NCBI GenBank assembly: GCA_947625845.1
Contig: CANQQB010000001.1
Location: 1-64,000 of the forward strand
Source: an uncultured Oscillospiraceae bacterium
Lineage (GTDB): Bacteria; Bacillota; Clostridia; Oscillospirales; Oscillospiraceae
Direction of reading: 5' to 3'
Length of the DNA: 64,000 nt
In this document: positions 18,484-27,024 of the stretch, one piece after another
Numbering within the stretch: the stretch's first letter is position 1
How the letters are laid out: the number at the start of each line of letters is the position of its first letter
Position numbers and translations under genes: made by a program
The notes under the pieces: model-generated
What the model saw: only the letters and a program-made list of their open reading frames with translations
Told to the model about the DNA's origin: nothing
Database searches by the model: none

Positions 18484-20511
18484 TCAGCCGATGATCTTCA
18501 AGGCGCCGGTGGGGCAGGCCTGGGCGCACTTTTTACAGGTGGCGCAGACCTTGATGCGCTCGCTGTCCCTAAACTCGGGCTTGACCACGGTGCCGAAGCC
18601 CCGGCCCACCAGGCCCAGGATCCCCTCCTTGGCCACCTCGTCGCACACCCGCACGCACAGGCCGCACAGGATGCACTTGCCCTGGTCCCGCTGGATGACC
18701 ACCAGCTTTTCCTCCAGGTCCTTGTGCCGCTTCTCCCCCGCGAACCGCTCCGGGTGTATCTCATAGCGGTTGGCGTGCTTGATAAGGGAGCACTCGCCGT
18801 AGTCGTGGCAGCCGCACTCCAGGCAACGCTGTGCCTCTTGCATGGCTTCCTCAGCGGTGAAGCCGTCGTTCACCGGCTCAAAGTCGCGCTTGCGCTCCTC
18901 CGCCGGACGGTTGTGGATATGCACACGGGGTTTCTTTTCCTTGTCCGCCAGGTCCGCGGCGGTGACGGTGCGCTTGCTGACGAAGGGTTCATGATAGGGC
19001 TGAATGTTCCCCCGGAGCCAGCTGTCCGCCACGTCGGCGGCCTTGGACGCCTCGCCGATGGCGGCGATGGCGATGCCCGCGCCTTTGTTGGTGGCGTCAC
19101 CCACGGCGAACACGCCCTCCCGGTCCGTGAGGAACGTGTGCTCGTCGGCGGCGATAATACCGCGCTTGTTGAGCCCTACATCAAAGCCCCTGGGGTCCAC
19201 CTTCTGGCCGATGGCGGCGATCACGCTGTCCACGTCCAGGGTGACGAACTTGCCCTCCACGGGCACCGGGCTGCGGCGGCCGGAGGCGTCCGGCTCCCCC
19301 AGCTCCATGACCTGTAATTTCACCGCCGTCACGCGGCCGTTCTCACCGATGATCTCGGCGGGGTTCGTCAGGAACTTGAACTGGACCCCTTCCTCCATGG
19401 CCTCCTCCAGCTCGTCCGCGTTGGCGGGCATCTCCTGCCGGGTCCGGCGGTATATCACGTACACATTCTCCGCGCCAAGGCGCACCGCCGTGCGGCAGGC
19501 GTCCATGGCGGTGTTGCCGCCGCCTACCACGGCCACGTTTTTGCCGATGGGCACCGGGTCATGCAGGGCCACGGAGCGCAGAAAGTCGATGCCGCCGTAA
19601 ACACCATCCAAATCCTCGCCGGGACAGCGCAGGGGCGTGCTGCTCCACGCGCCGATGGCAACGACCACCGCGTCGTATTTGGCTCGATAGTCGGCGAAGG
19701 TGATATCTTTACCGATCTTGACGCCGTTTTCCATCTTCACACCCACGGCGGCGATATCGGCCACCTCCGCGTCCACCACGTCCTTGGGCAGGCGGTACTG
19801 GGGGATGCCGTAGCGGAGCATGCCGCCCATCTGGGGCATGGCGTCGGTCAGGGTCACGTCGTGGCCTTTCAGGGCCAGGTAATAGGCCGCCGTCAGGCCG
19901 GCGGGGCCGCCGCCTATGACGCCCACGGTCTTGCCCGTGGGAGCGGCCTTCTCCGGCTTCCAGGCGTCGGCATTATGGAGCTGGTCCATGCTCATATAGC
20001 GCTTGATGAGGGCGATGGAGATGGGTTCCTCCACCAGCCCCCGGCGGCAGTCGGCCTCACAGGGGTGGGGGCACACGTGGCCGATGCTGGCCGGCAGGGG
20101 CAGGCGCTCCTTCACGATGCGCACCGCCTCCTTTGTGTTGCCCAGAGCCACCTGCTTCACATATGCCTGGCAGTTGGTCCCGGCGGGGCAGGCAAGGCGG
20201 CAGGGACCCATGCAGTCCCCGTCGTGGTCGCTCATGAGAAGCTCCAGGGCTATTTTACGCGCCTGGACGGCACGCTCGCCTTCCGTGTTGATCGCCATGC
20301 CGTCGGCGGCCAGGGTGGAGCAGGAGCGAAGGAGCTTGGGGGAACCCTCCGCCTCCACCACGCACAGGCCGCAGGCACCGTAATGGGCCACGGAGTCGTC
20401 ATGGCACAATGTGGGGATATCGACGCCGTTGGCCTTCGCGATATCCAGAATGGTCTGACCGGACTGGCCGGTACAGGCTTTGCCGTTGATGGTCAATTTG
20501 ATCTCGCTCAT
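18484..20511 (-). CDS. GltD-like FAD/NAD(P) subunit with 2Fe-2S and 4Fe-4S ferredoxin domains (Stn/bifurcating transhydrogenase type)
   Basis: 675 residues in this order: plant-type 2Fe-2S domain (1-90; CHDDSVAHYGACGLC ... SC), GltD-type Fe-S helical domain (CMGPCRLACPAG ... CPHPCEADC, about 95-165), FAD site (GVIGGGPAGLTAAYYL, near 195), NAD(P) site (VAVVGGGNTAMDAC, near 325), and at the C-terminus clusters CILCGLCVRVCD and CATCKKCAQACPTG. Downstream of NuoE- and NuoF-like genes without a hydrogenase catalytic subunit, this composition matches what I recall of the Sporomusa-type Nfn (Stn), which couples NADH, NADPH and ferredoxin. A formate dehydrogenase- or hydrogenase-associated role is possible if a catalytic subunit lies elsewhere. 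Operon end; shares a bidirectional terminator. Confidence 0.88.
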   Translation of the reverse strand: MSEIKLTINGKACTGQSGQTILDIAKANGVDIPTLCHDDSVAHYGACGLCVVEAEGSPKLLRSCSTLAADGMAINTEGERAVQARKIALELLMSDHDGDCMGPCRLACPAGTNCQAYVKQVALGNTKEAVRIVKERLPLPASIGHVCPHPCEADCRRGLVEEPISIALIKRYMSMDQLHNADAWKPEKAAPTGKTVGVIGGGPAGLTAAYYLALKGHDVTLTDAMPQMGGMLRYGIPQYRLPKDVVDAEVADIAAVGVKMENGVKIGKDITFADYRAKYDAVVVAIGAWSSTPLRCPGEDLDGVYGGIDFLRSVALHDPVPIGKNVAVVGGGNTAMDACRTAVRLGAENVYVIYRRTRQEMPANADELEEAMEEGVQFKFLTNPAEIIGENGRVTAVKLQVMELGEPDASGRRSPVPVEGKFVTLDVDSVIAAIGQKVDPRGFDVGLNKRGIIAADEHTFLTDREGVFAVGDATNKGAGIAIAAIGEASKAADVADSWLRGNIQPYHEPFVSKRTVTAADLADKEKKPRVHIHNRPAEERKRDFEPVNDGFTAEEAMQEAQRCLECGCHDYGECSLIKHANRYEIHPERFAGEKRHKDLEEKLVVIQRDQGKCILCGLCVRVCDEVAKEGILGLVGRGFGTVVKPEFRDSERIKVCATCKKCAQACPTGALKIIG

Positions 20512-20524
20512 GTCCTCCCCCTCC

Positions 20525-22288
20525 TTATTCCACGGTCACCGCGCCGAAACGGCAGGTGTTGTGGCACATGCCGCAGCGGATACACTTGGCCGGGTCGATG
20601 GTGAAAGGCTTCTTTACCTCGCCGCTGATGGCCTGGACCGGGCACTTCTTCGCGCAGGCGGAACAGCCCTTGCACCTGTCCGGGTCGATGGAATATGTAA
20701 GCAGTGCCGGGCACGCCTTGGCGGGACACTTTTTGTCCCGGATATGCTCGTCGTACTCGTCCCGGAAATAGCGTATCGTGGTCAGCACCGGGTTGGGGGC
20801 GCTCTGTCCCAGGCCGCACAATGCCCCGGCCTTCACCGTGTTGCACAGCTCCTCCAGAAGCTCCACGTCCCCTTCCTTTCCCTGGCCGTTGACGATGCGG
20901 GTCAATATCTCCCCCAGGCGCTTGGTGCCGATGCGGCAGTGGACGCATTTGCCGCAGCTCTCCTTCGTGGTGAAGTCCAGGAAGAACTTGGCGATGCCCA
21001 CCATGCAGGTGGAGTCGTCCATGACCACCATGCCGCCGGAACCCATGATGGCGCCGGTGGCCTGCAGGCTCTTGTAGTCGATCACCGTGTCCAAGAGGCT
21101 CGCGGGGATGCACCCGCCGCTGGGGCCGCCAAGCTGGACAGCCTTAAATTCCCGGCCGTCCCGGATGCCGCCGGCGATGCCGAAGATCACGTCCCGCAGC
21201 GTCATGCCCATGGGCACCTCCACCAGGCCGCCGCGCTTTACTTTGCCGGTGACGGCGAAAACTTTCGTGCCCTTGCTGTTGGCCGTGCCCATGGCGGCAA
21301 AGGCAGCGCCGCCGTGGTTGATGATCCAGCTCACGTTGGCCCAGGTCTCCACGTTGTTGATGTTGCTGGGCTTGTGCCAGTACCCGGCCTCCGCGGGGAA
21401 CGGCGGCTTCAACCGGGGCATGCCCCGGCTGCCCTCCAGGGATTCGATCAGGGCCGTTTCCTCGCCGCAGACGAACGCGCCGGCGCCGGCCTTGATGCGG
21501 ATGTCGCAGCTGAAATCCGTGCCCAGTATGTGCCTGCCAAGATAGCCACGCTCTCTCGCCTGCTTGATGGCCTCGGTCAGGCGCACGATGGCCAGGGGGT
21601 ACTCGGCCCGGACGTAGACCACCGCCTCGGCGCAGCCGATGGCGTACGCGCCGATGAGCATGCCCTCAATGAGGTTGTGGGGGTCGGACTCGATCACCGC
21701 TCTATCCATGAACGCGCCGGGGTCGCCCTCGTCCGCGTTGCAGATGAGGTACTTCTCCGTGCCGGCGCTCTGGCGCGCCGCGTTCCATTTAAACCACGTG
21801 GGGAAGCCGGCGCCGCCGCGGCCGGCAAGGCCGGAAATCTTTATTTCCTCGATGACCTGCTCCGGGGTCATGGTCTTCAGGACCTTTTCCAAGGCCTGGT
21901 AGCCGTCGTCCGCCAGGTACTCGTCGATGTTCTCCGGGTCGATGACGCCGCAGTGGCGCAGGGCGATGCGGGTCTGTTTGGTGAGGAAGCTCTCGTCCTC
22001 GGGCTTTATGAGGATGTCCGAAAGCCCGGCGTAGTCGCCGGTCTTGACGGCGGTCACGATGGCGTTGGCGTTCTCCGGCGTCACGTGCACGCAGCGGTGG
22101 AGAAAGCCCCGGTCGTCGTACACGTCCACGATGGGCTCCAAAAAGCACGCGCCCACGCAGCCGGTGATGGAAAGCTTCGCGTCCACGTCGGCCGTCAGGG
22201 CTTTTTGCAGGGCGTCGTAGACCGCGGCCGCGCCGGCGGCCAGACCGCAGCTTCCCTCGCCCACTACGATTCGTGCTGGCATTTTCAT
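20525..22288 (-). CDS. NuoF/HydB-like NADH-binding flavoprotein subunit
   Basis: 587 residues. N-terminal thioredoxin-like 2Fe-2S domain (ITGCVGACFLEP), then the NADH/FMN domain (GLAGRGGAGFPTWFKW near 160, NADEGDPGAFMDR), the SLBB-like region, a 4Fe-4S site CGKCVHCRIGTKR, and two C-terminal ferredoxin clusters CKGCSACAKKCPV and CIRCGMCHNTCRFGA. This is the subunit that oxidises or reduces NAD and, in electron-bifurcating complexes, may hold the bifurcating flavin. The track frame runs far upstream into the nuoE gene; the true start is the ATG at 22288, overlapping the previous stop (TGATG) with GGAGG 10 bases before. It is followed after 13 bases by the GltD-like gene. Confidence 0.92.
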   Translation of the reverse strand: MKMPARIVVGEGSCGLAAGAAAVYDALQKALTADVDAKLSITGCVGACFLEPIVDVYDDRGFLHRCVHVTPENANAIVTAVKTGDYAGLSDILIKPEDESFLTKQTRIALRHCGVIDPENIDEYLADDGYQALEKVLKTMTPEQVIEEIKISGLAGRGGAGFPTWFKWNAARQSAGTEKYLICNADEGDPGAFMDRAVIESDPHNLIEGMLIGAYAIGCAEAVVYVRAEYPLAIVRLTEAIKQARERGYLGRHILGTDFSCDIRIKAGAGAFVCGEETALIESLEGSRGMPRLKPPFPAEAGYWHKPSNINNVETWANVSWIINHGGAAFAAMGTANSKGTKVFAVTGKVKRGGLVEVPMGMTLRDVIFGIAGGIRDGREFKAVQLGGPSGGCIPASLLDTVIDYKSLQATGAIMGSGGMVVMDDSTCMVGIAKFFLDFTTKESCGKCVHCRIGTKRLGEILTRIVNGQGKEGDVELLEELCNTVKAGALCGLGQSAPNPVLTTIRYFRDEYDEHIRDKKCPAKACPALLTYSIDPDRCKGCSACAKKCPVQAISGEVKKPFTIDPAKCIRCGMCHNTCRFGAVTVE

Positions 22289-22776
22289 CAGGTCTGCGCC
22301 TCCTTCCGAAGGTCCCGTAAGATCTGCCGGGCCTTGTCCGGCGTCAGGGAACCGTACGCCTTGTCGTTGATCATCATCACCGGCGCAAGAGAGCAGCACC
22401 CCAGGCACGCCACCACCGACAGGGAGAACAGGCCGTCCTCCGTCGTCTCGTTGCTGCCGATGCCAAGCTCGTCCGTCACCGCGTCCAGGATGCGCTCCGC
22501 GCCGTTGACATAACACGCCGTGCCCTTGCACAGCATCACCAGATACTTGCCCATGGGTTGGAAGCGGAACTGGGAATAAAACGTAGCCACACCCAGTATT
22601 TTCGCCGGGCTCACGCCGGTGCGCTCCGAGATGCGGTACACCGCGTCCATGGGCACGTAGCCGTACAGCTCCTGGGTCTTTTGCAATATGGAGATGAGGC
22701 TGCCTTTCACGTCGGCGTACTCCGCCAGCGTCGGTTCCAGCAGCGTCAGGTCCACGCTCGGGTTGTTGCAGCTCAT
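22288..22776 (-). CDS. NuoE/HydC-like 2Fe-2S subunit
   Basis: 162 residues, thioredoxin-like fold with four Cys ligands in CKGTACYVNG and CLGCCSLAPVM. It is the electron-transfer partner of NuoF-like subunits. The helical N-terminal part (residues 10-70, VKGSLISILQKTQELYGYVP) is typical of the family. First gene of a three-gene operon; AAAGGAG lies 9 bases before the ATG and the stop overlaps the next start by one base. Confidence 0.93.
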   Translation of the reverse strand: MSCNNPSVDLTLLEPTLAEYADVKGSLISILQKTQELYGYVPMDAVYRISERTGVSPAKILGVATFYSQFRFQPMGKYLVMLCKGTACYVNGAERILDAVTDELGIGSNETTEDGLFSLSVVACLGCCSLAPVMMINDKAYGSLTPDKARQILRDLRKEAQT

Positions 22777-22889
22777 GATCGGTCACTCCTTTATCTGTCA
22801 ATGTGCCGCCGGATATGGAAAATGGGTCCAGCAGTCCTTTGCAGGACGCCAAAACCCGGCCCTCCCCGTCTGCGATTTTCGACCTTATT

Positions 22890-22918
22890 ATTTTAGCATG
22901 CACATCGTTAAAAATCAA
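22890..22918 (-). promoter_or_regulatory. promoter of the NuoE/NuoF/GltD-like operon
   Basis: On the minus strand TTGATT, a 17-bp spacer and TAAAAT, giving a leader of about 105 nt before the ATG at 22776. The leader has a small hairpin GTCCT-GCAA-AGGAC. Confidence 0.65.
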
Positions 22919-22958
22919 GACGGGACGGGCGGTACGCCAATTTTTTCGCGTTGGCCTA

Positions 22959-22987
22959 TTGACAGGAAAAGATGACAAGAGTATAAT
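22959..22987 (+). promoter_or_regulatory. consensus sigma-A promoter of the XRE/DUF3169 operon
   Basis: TTGACA, a 17-bp spacer and TATAAT, both boxes identical to the consensus. Operator half-sites flank and overlap it. Confidence 0.85.
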
Positions 22988-23032
22988 GCAAAATGACAAA
23001 AATAATTGTCAATTCGGCAAGGATAGTTGTCA
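22973..23032 (+). promoter_or_regulatory. symmetric operator of four TGACAA half-sites
   Basis: TGACAA at 22973 and 22994 and its inverse TTGTCA at 23006 and 23027. Spacing is 21 bp within each direct pair, and the inner pair forms the palindrome TGACAA-AAATAA-TTGTCA. It spans from the promoter spacer to the ribosome site, so binding of the adjacent XRE protein would block its own promoter. Confidence 0.65.
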
Positions 23033-23046
23033 CAAGGAGGTGTGCT

Positions 23047-23265
23047 ATGGTCCTGCGAAACCGGCTGAAGGAGCGCCGGGCCGCGCTGGGGGTCAACCAG
23101 CAGGAGATGGGGCGCATGTGCGGCGTGTCCCGCCAGACGATCAGCCTCATCGAGCGCGGCGATTACTCGCCGTCGGTCACTCTGGCGCTGACCATCGCCA
23201 GGGTGTGCGGCGTGACGGTGGAGGAAGTTTTTACTCTGCAAGAGGATGAAAGGGAGGAAAAATAA
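23047..23265 (+). CDS. XRE-family helix-turn-helix regulator
   Basis: A 72-residue single-domain repressor-like protein with helix-turn-helix MGRMCGVSRQTISLIERG and C-terminal VCGVTVEEVFTL, typical of small Cro/YozG-type regulators paired with membrane proteins. The ATG at 23047 follows AAGGAGG; the track start at 22993 lies inside the operator. It is likely autoregulatory through the four half-sites upstream and is followed after one base by the DUF3169 gene. Confidence 0.9.
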   Translation: MVLRNRLKERRAALGVNQQEMGRMCGVSRQTISLIERGDYSPSVTLALTIARVCGVTVEEVFTLQEDEREEK

Positions 23266-23266
23266 C

Positions 23267-24061
23267 ATGGACAACAACGAGATCAAAAAGGCCAACCGCA
23301 AGGCGCTGCCGAAGTTTTTGCTGATTCTGGCGGCAAGCCTGGTCGTCGGCGGGTGCATCGGCTTTTTCGCGGCCAAATACGGCTGGAACGAGATGGCGGA
23401 CGGCTTGCAGAGCGCGGGACGGGCGTTCGGCACCCGTGTGGCCCCCTGGCTGCTGCTGGCCGAGGCCGTGCTGCTCCCAGCCGTGGCCTCGCCCCTTTAC
23501 AGGAAGGCGAAAGAACGGCTGGCCGCCTGGGACGGCGAGGACGAGGCGGTATCGGACCAGATCGACGCGGGGCTGAGCCTGGTGGTGTGGATCGCGAACG
23601 GGGCGTACATCGTCAGCTTTTTCCTGATCGCGGCCAGCTATGCCGGGGGCTTCGCCATTTTCCAGGACACCAGCGCCTCGGTGATGCTGCTGGTGGGTAT
23701 TTTGGCGTTTTTTGCGGTCATGGCCGAGAACATCGTGCTCCAGCAGAAATGCGTGGACGCGGCGAAAAAGACGAACCCGGAAAAGACCGCGTCCGTGTAC
23801 GACGTGAAGTTCCAGAAGAAGTGGATGGACAGCTGCGACGAGGCGGAAAAAATGCTCATCGGCAAGTGCGCGCTCAGGGCGTACCAGGCGGTGAACTCGG
23901 TCTGCGTGACGCTGGCGGGGGTGTTCGCCGTGGGGGCTATCATATTCGACATCGGGTTTCTGCCGTCGCTGGCCGTGTGCCTGGTGTGGCTGGTGAGCCA
24001 GTGCGTGTACTGCCGGGAGTGCATGAAGTACGCCAGGGCGGGAAAGGTGATACGTCCCTGA
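23267..24061 (+). CDS. DUF3169-like multi-pass membrane protein
   Basis: 264 residues with six hydrophobic helices in three pairs (about 15-40, 55-75, 105-130, 140-160, 205-240). I recognise the pattern XRE regulator plus DUF3169 membrane protein from other Firmicutes; the function is unknown. The ATG is one base after the regulator stop, with AGGGAGG inside that gene, so the pair is translationally linked. No known transporter motif is visible. Confidence 0.75.
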   Translation: MDNNEIKKANRKALPKFLLILAASLVVGGCIGFFAAKYGWNEMADGLQSAGRAFGTRVAPWLLLAEAVLLPAVASPLYRKAKERLAAWDGEDEAVSDQIDAGLSLVVWIANGAYIVSFFLIAASYAGGFAIFQDTSASVMLLVGILAFFAVMAENIVLQQKCVDAAKKTNPEKTASVYDVKFQKKWMDSCDEAEKMLIGKCALRAYQAVNSVCVTLAGVFAVGAIIFDIGFLPSLAVCLVWLVSQCVYCRECMKYARAGKVIRP

Positions 24062-24085
24062 GGCGCGCAGACGGGAAAATACCAC

Positions 24086-24114
24086 TTGTAAAATGCGTGC
24101 ACAGCGAATATAAT
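24086..24114 (+). promoter_or_regulatory. murC promoter
   Basis: TTGTAA, a 17-bp spacer and TATAAT. The predicted transcription start near 24121 rules out the ATG at 24113 as a start codon and supports 24158. Confidence 0.7.
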
Positions 24115-24157
24115 GAAAGGAGCGGCAAGCACACACAACATATTGGGGTTATCAAGC

Positions 24158-25537
24158 ATGACAGCATCATTTGACGAATATCTGGCACCCGGCAAACGGG
24201 GCTATCTCATCGGCATCGGCGGCGTGTCCATGTCCCCCCTGGCAGAGGTTTTGCAGGGCGAGGGCCTGGTCATATCCGGCAGCGACATGCAGCGCAGCGA
24301 CAAGGTGACCCACCTGGAGAGCCTGGGCATCCGGGTGAACATCGGCCACAACGCCGGGAACATCAACACCGGCTGCGATTTCGTGGTCCGCACCGCCGCC
24401 GTCCACGACGACAACCCGGAGATACGGGCCGCGCGGGAGATGAATATTCCCGTGTTCGAGCGTGCCCAGGCTTGGGGCGCGCTGATGAAGCGGTACAAAA
24501 ATGCCCTGTGCATCGCCGGGACCCACGGCAAGACCACCACGACCTCCATGTGCACCCACATTTTGATGGCGGCGGAGAAGGACCCCACGGTCATGATCGG
24601 CGGCACCCTTCCCCTGCTCCAGGCCGGCCACCGGGTGGGCGCGCGGGACACCATCGTGATGGAGAGCTGCGAGTACTACGACAGCTTCCTGGCCTTCTTC
24701 CCCACCGTGGCCGTGATACTGGACATCGACGCGGACCACCTGGACTACTTCGCCGACCTGGAGGCGGTCAAGACCTCCTTCCGGAAATTTGCCCGGCTGG
24801 TCCCGGCCGACGGGGTGGTGGTGGCCAACCTGGACGACGAGAACACCATGGCGGCGCTGGCGGGGCTGGACAGGCGCATCATCACCTTCGGCCTGACACC
24901 AGAGGCGGACATCCAGGCGGTGAACATCGTCAGCCGGGGGGCGCAGACGGATTTCGACATCTTGCAAAAGGGCAAATTCTTTACCCACCTGCACTTGCAG
25001 GTGCCGGGGGTGCATAATGTAAAAAACGCGTTGGCGGCGGCGGCCGCGACCATGACATTGGGCGTGTCCCCCAACGCGGTGACGTACGGTCTGGCCGGAT
25101 TCCGGGGGGCCAACCGGCGCTTTGAGTTCAAGGGCAAGTACAACGGCGCGGACGTGTACGACGACTACGCACACCATCCCGGCGAGCTGAAAGCCCTGCT
25201 GGACGCGGTGGAGCCGCTGGGGTACAAGCGGGTCATCGTCATATTCCAGCCTCACACCTATTCCCGCACCAACGCCCTGTTCGACGACTTCGTAAGGCAG
25301 CTCAAACGGCCGGACCTGACCATCCTGGCGGAGATATACGCCGCGCGGGAGACGAATATTCTGGGCATTTCCTCGGCGGACCTGGCCAAGCAGATACCCA
25401 ACAGCATCTTCCGGCCTACCTTCGACGAGATCGGGACCATCCTGCGGGCCAGCGTGCAGCCTGGCGACCTGGTGCTGACCGTGGGCGCGGGGGACGTGTA
25501 CCGCGTCGGCGAGGACCTGGTGGAGAAAAAGGGTTGA
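24158..25537 (+). CDS. murC: UDP-N-acetylmuramate--L-alanine ligase
   Basis: 459 residues. MurC adds L-alanine to UDP-MurNAc in cytoplasmic peptidoglycan precursor synthesis. Features: N-terminal Rossmann domain (GYLIGIGGVSMSPLAEVL), ATP loop AGTHGKTTTTS at 120-130, central His/Asp region DIDADHLDYF, and C-terminal ligase domain with DDYAHHPGELKA and FQPHTYSRT. Length is normal. The start at 24158 gives the usual N-terminus and has a weak GGGG site; the longer track version starts inside the promoter. It stands alone rather than in a dcw cluster. Confidence 0.93.
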   Translation: MTASFDEYLAPGKRGYLIGIGGVSMSPLAEVLQGEGLVISGSDMQRSDKVTHLESLGIRVNIGHNAGNINTGCDFVVRTAAVHDDNPEIRAAREMNIPVFERAQAWGALMKRYKNALCIAGTHGKTTTTSMCTHILMAAEKDPTVMIGGTLPLLQAGHRVGARDTIVMESCEYYDSFLAFFPTVAVILDIDADHLDYFADLEAVKTSFRKFARLVPADGVVVANLDDENTMAALAGLDRRIITFGLTPEADIQAVNIVSRGAQTDFDILQKGKFFTHLHLQVPGVHNVKNALAAAAATMTLGVSPNAVTYGLAGFRGANRRFEFKGKYNGADVYDDYAHHPGELKALLDAVEPLGYKRVIVIFQPHTYSRTNALFDDFVRQLKRPDLTILAEIYAARETNILGISSADLAKQIPNSIFRPTFDEIGTILRASVQPGDLVLTVGAGDVYRVGEDLVEKKG

Positions 25538-25560
25538 CAAAAATCTCACATGATAATTTT

Positions 25561-25587
25561 GGGGACGCTTCGGACAGAGGCGTCCCC
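25561..25587 (+). terminator. hairpin after murC
   Basis: GGGGACGC / GCGTCCCC stem with an 11-base loop, 24 bases after the stop. The following sequence is only moderately T-rich, so termination efficiency is uncertain. Confidence 0.45.
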
Positions 25588-25604
25588 TGTCTGATGTTTA
25601 CAAT

Positions 25605-25684
25605 CCCTCAGTCTCGCTTCGCTCGACAGCTCCCTTTACACAAGGGAGCCATGAGAAGTGCGGCTGCGCCGCGGCGGAGGGAGA
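25605..25684. repeat. palindromic dispersed repeat element (partial copy)
   Basis: About 80 bp: CCCTCAGTCTCGCTTCGCTC, then the hairpin GCTCCCTTTACACAAGGGAGC, then GCGGCTGCGCCGC and GGCGGAGGGAG. The left half aligns with the right half of the larger element at 35845-35964. The intergenic region 25538-25949 (412 bases) holds only this, the hairpin after murC and the inverted repeats described next. Confidence 0.7.
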
Positions 25685-25720
25685 GAATTATTTAAATCCT
25701 TTTCCTTATTGAACAGGGCT

Positions 25721-25818
25721 CCCAAAAGGCAAGCTTGCCTTTTGGGAAAATGGAAGAACGGTTTTGGCCGATGCGCAGGGGCTCGTTTACGAGGTCCTGG
25801 CATCTCCAAAACCGTTCT
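25721..25818. repeat. two adjacent inverted repeats (REP-like)
   Basis: A perfect 26-bp palindrome, CCCAAAAGGCAAG/CTTGCCTTTTGGG (25721-25746), is followed after 8 bases by a 64-bp imperfect inverted repeat with ends AGAACGGTTTTGG / CCAAAACCGTTCT (25755-25818). The interior of the second also pairs (GATGC...GCATC, CTCGT...ACGAG). No coding role is seen. Confidence 0.75.
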
Positions 25819-25949
25819 GACATGCAATTCAGGTCGTGATTTCTGCATTTCAGGACAAAGGTATCGACATTTGACCGGACAATTTGCTACGTTGCTCCCA
25901 GAAATGGTGTTATCAGACACCGGTTCAAAAATGCAAGGAGGAAACAGGA

Positions 25950-26027
25950 ATGAAGACAGCACAACGGGTCATAGCCGTGCTTCTGGCGACAGTGCTCGCC
26001 TTTGGCTGCCTGGCTATCGGACGCTGA
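25950..26027 (+). pseudogene. fragment 1: signal peptide of the giant protein
   Basis: Twenty-five codons, MKTAQRVIAVLLATVLAFGCLA then IGR and TGA. Skipping the A at 26016 joins CLA directly to SDAEPGPQAV in the next frame, giving a normal signal peptidase site. It has an excellent ribosome site (CAAGGAGGAAACAGG). Confidence 0.7.
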
Positions 26028-26453
26028 GCCGGGTCCGCAGGCGGTCATCGACGCGCCTGCGGCACAGCCGGAACAACAGCCCGATGTGACGGAAGAACCG
26101 GCTCCGGAGGTCACGGAAGAGCCCGTGGAGGAACCCGAGACGGCCGCCGTCGGCTCGGCCGTGACGTACTACGACCCTGGCACGGGCGCGGAGAAGACGG
26201 CCAGGAACGTCACGCGGGTCACGGCGGACGTGACGGCGTGGACACAGGGCTGGTACGAGGTCTGGGGCGCGCCGACCCTGGAGCGGGTCAGCGTCCAGGG
26301 CAACGTGAACCTGATCCTGTCCCACGGGACCATCCTGACGGTCACAGGCGGCATCACCGTCGCCGACGGCGGGAGCCTGACCATCTGGGGCAGCGACGAA
26401 AACTATAACGACGACGGCGAGCTGACCGTCACGGGCGCCGATCGGTACTGCGC

Positions 26454-26552
26454 GGGCATCGGCACCGGGAGGGGCGGCTCCAATGTCAAGATCACCGTCA
26501 ACGGCGGCACGATAACGGCCGCCAGCCGCGGCGTGGCGGGCGTCGGCGGCGG
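26454..26552 (+). repeat. 99-bp direct repeat A, copy 1
   Basis: Identical over 99 bp to 27824-27922, beginning GGGCATCGGCACCGGGAGGG. It encodes one beta-helix stretch. The 1370-bp offset is one short of a multiple of three, which agrees with a lost base between the copies. Confidence 0.9.
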
Positions 26553-26737
26553 GACGGTGACCATCAACGGCGGCGTGGTCACGGCCACCGGCGGCTATAA
26601 AGGCGTGGGCATCGGCGCCGGGATCAACGACGCCAGCGCCACGGTGAATATCAACGGCGGCGTGGTCAACGCCACCGGCGGCAATTCGAGCGCGGGCATC
26701 GGCGGCGACGCATACTCCAAGTCCACCGTGACCATCA

Positions 26738-26863
26738 ACGGCGGCGTGATAAAGGCCACCGCCGGCAGAAACGGCGCCGCGGGCATCGGCAGCGGCTATG
26801 GCTCAAGACGCTCCATCTTCAACACCACCGGCGGCCCCTCATCCGCCACGGTGATCATCAACG
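26738..26863 (+). repeat. 126-bp direct repeat B, copy 1
   Basis: Matches 27025-27150 with three mismatches by eye. It encodes GGVIKATAGRNGAAGIGSGY and following residues. The offset of 287 bp is one short of 288, again pointing to a lost base. Confidence 0.88.
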
Positions 26864-27024
26864 CCGGCGCTGTCAACGCTGCCGGCGGAGGCGGCGGCGC
26901 GGCCATCGGCGGCGGCAATTACGGCACCGGCGGCGCGGTGACCATCAACGGCGGCACGGTGAAGGCAACGGCGCGCCGGACATCGGCGCCGGGTCCAGAT
27001 ACGGCAAAGCCACGGTGCTCATCG

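Larger units (their letters stand above)
26017..26966 (+). pseudogene. fragment 2: linker and first beta-helix module
   Basis: Open in the track as 26002-27036. It encodes the Pro/Glu linker (QPDVTEEPAPEVTEEPVEEP), the first YYDP/GWY module and rungs such as TVTINGGVVTATGG. After VKAT the frame becomes nonsense (ARRTSAPGP) while the alternative frame reads APDIGAGSRYGKATVLIDGG, marking a lost base near 26967. Confidence 0.75.

Noticed and set aside
24113-24157. Upstream ATG for murC given in the track
   Set aside because: It overlaps the -10 box TATAAT and precedes the predicted transcription start; the family N-terminus begins at 24158.
25658-26089. 143-aa ORF across the intergenic palindromes
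   Set aside because: It reads through the repeat elements and out of frame through the signal peptide of the giant gene; no ribosome site.
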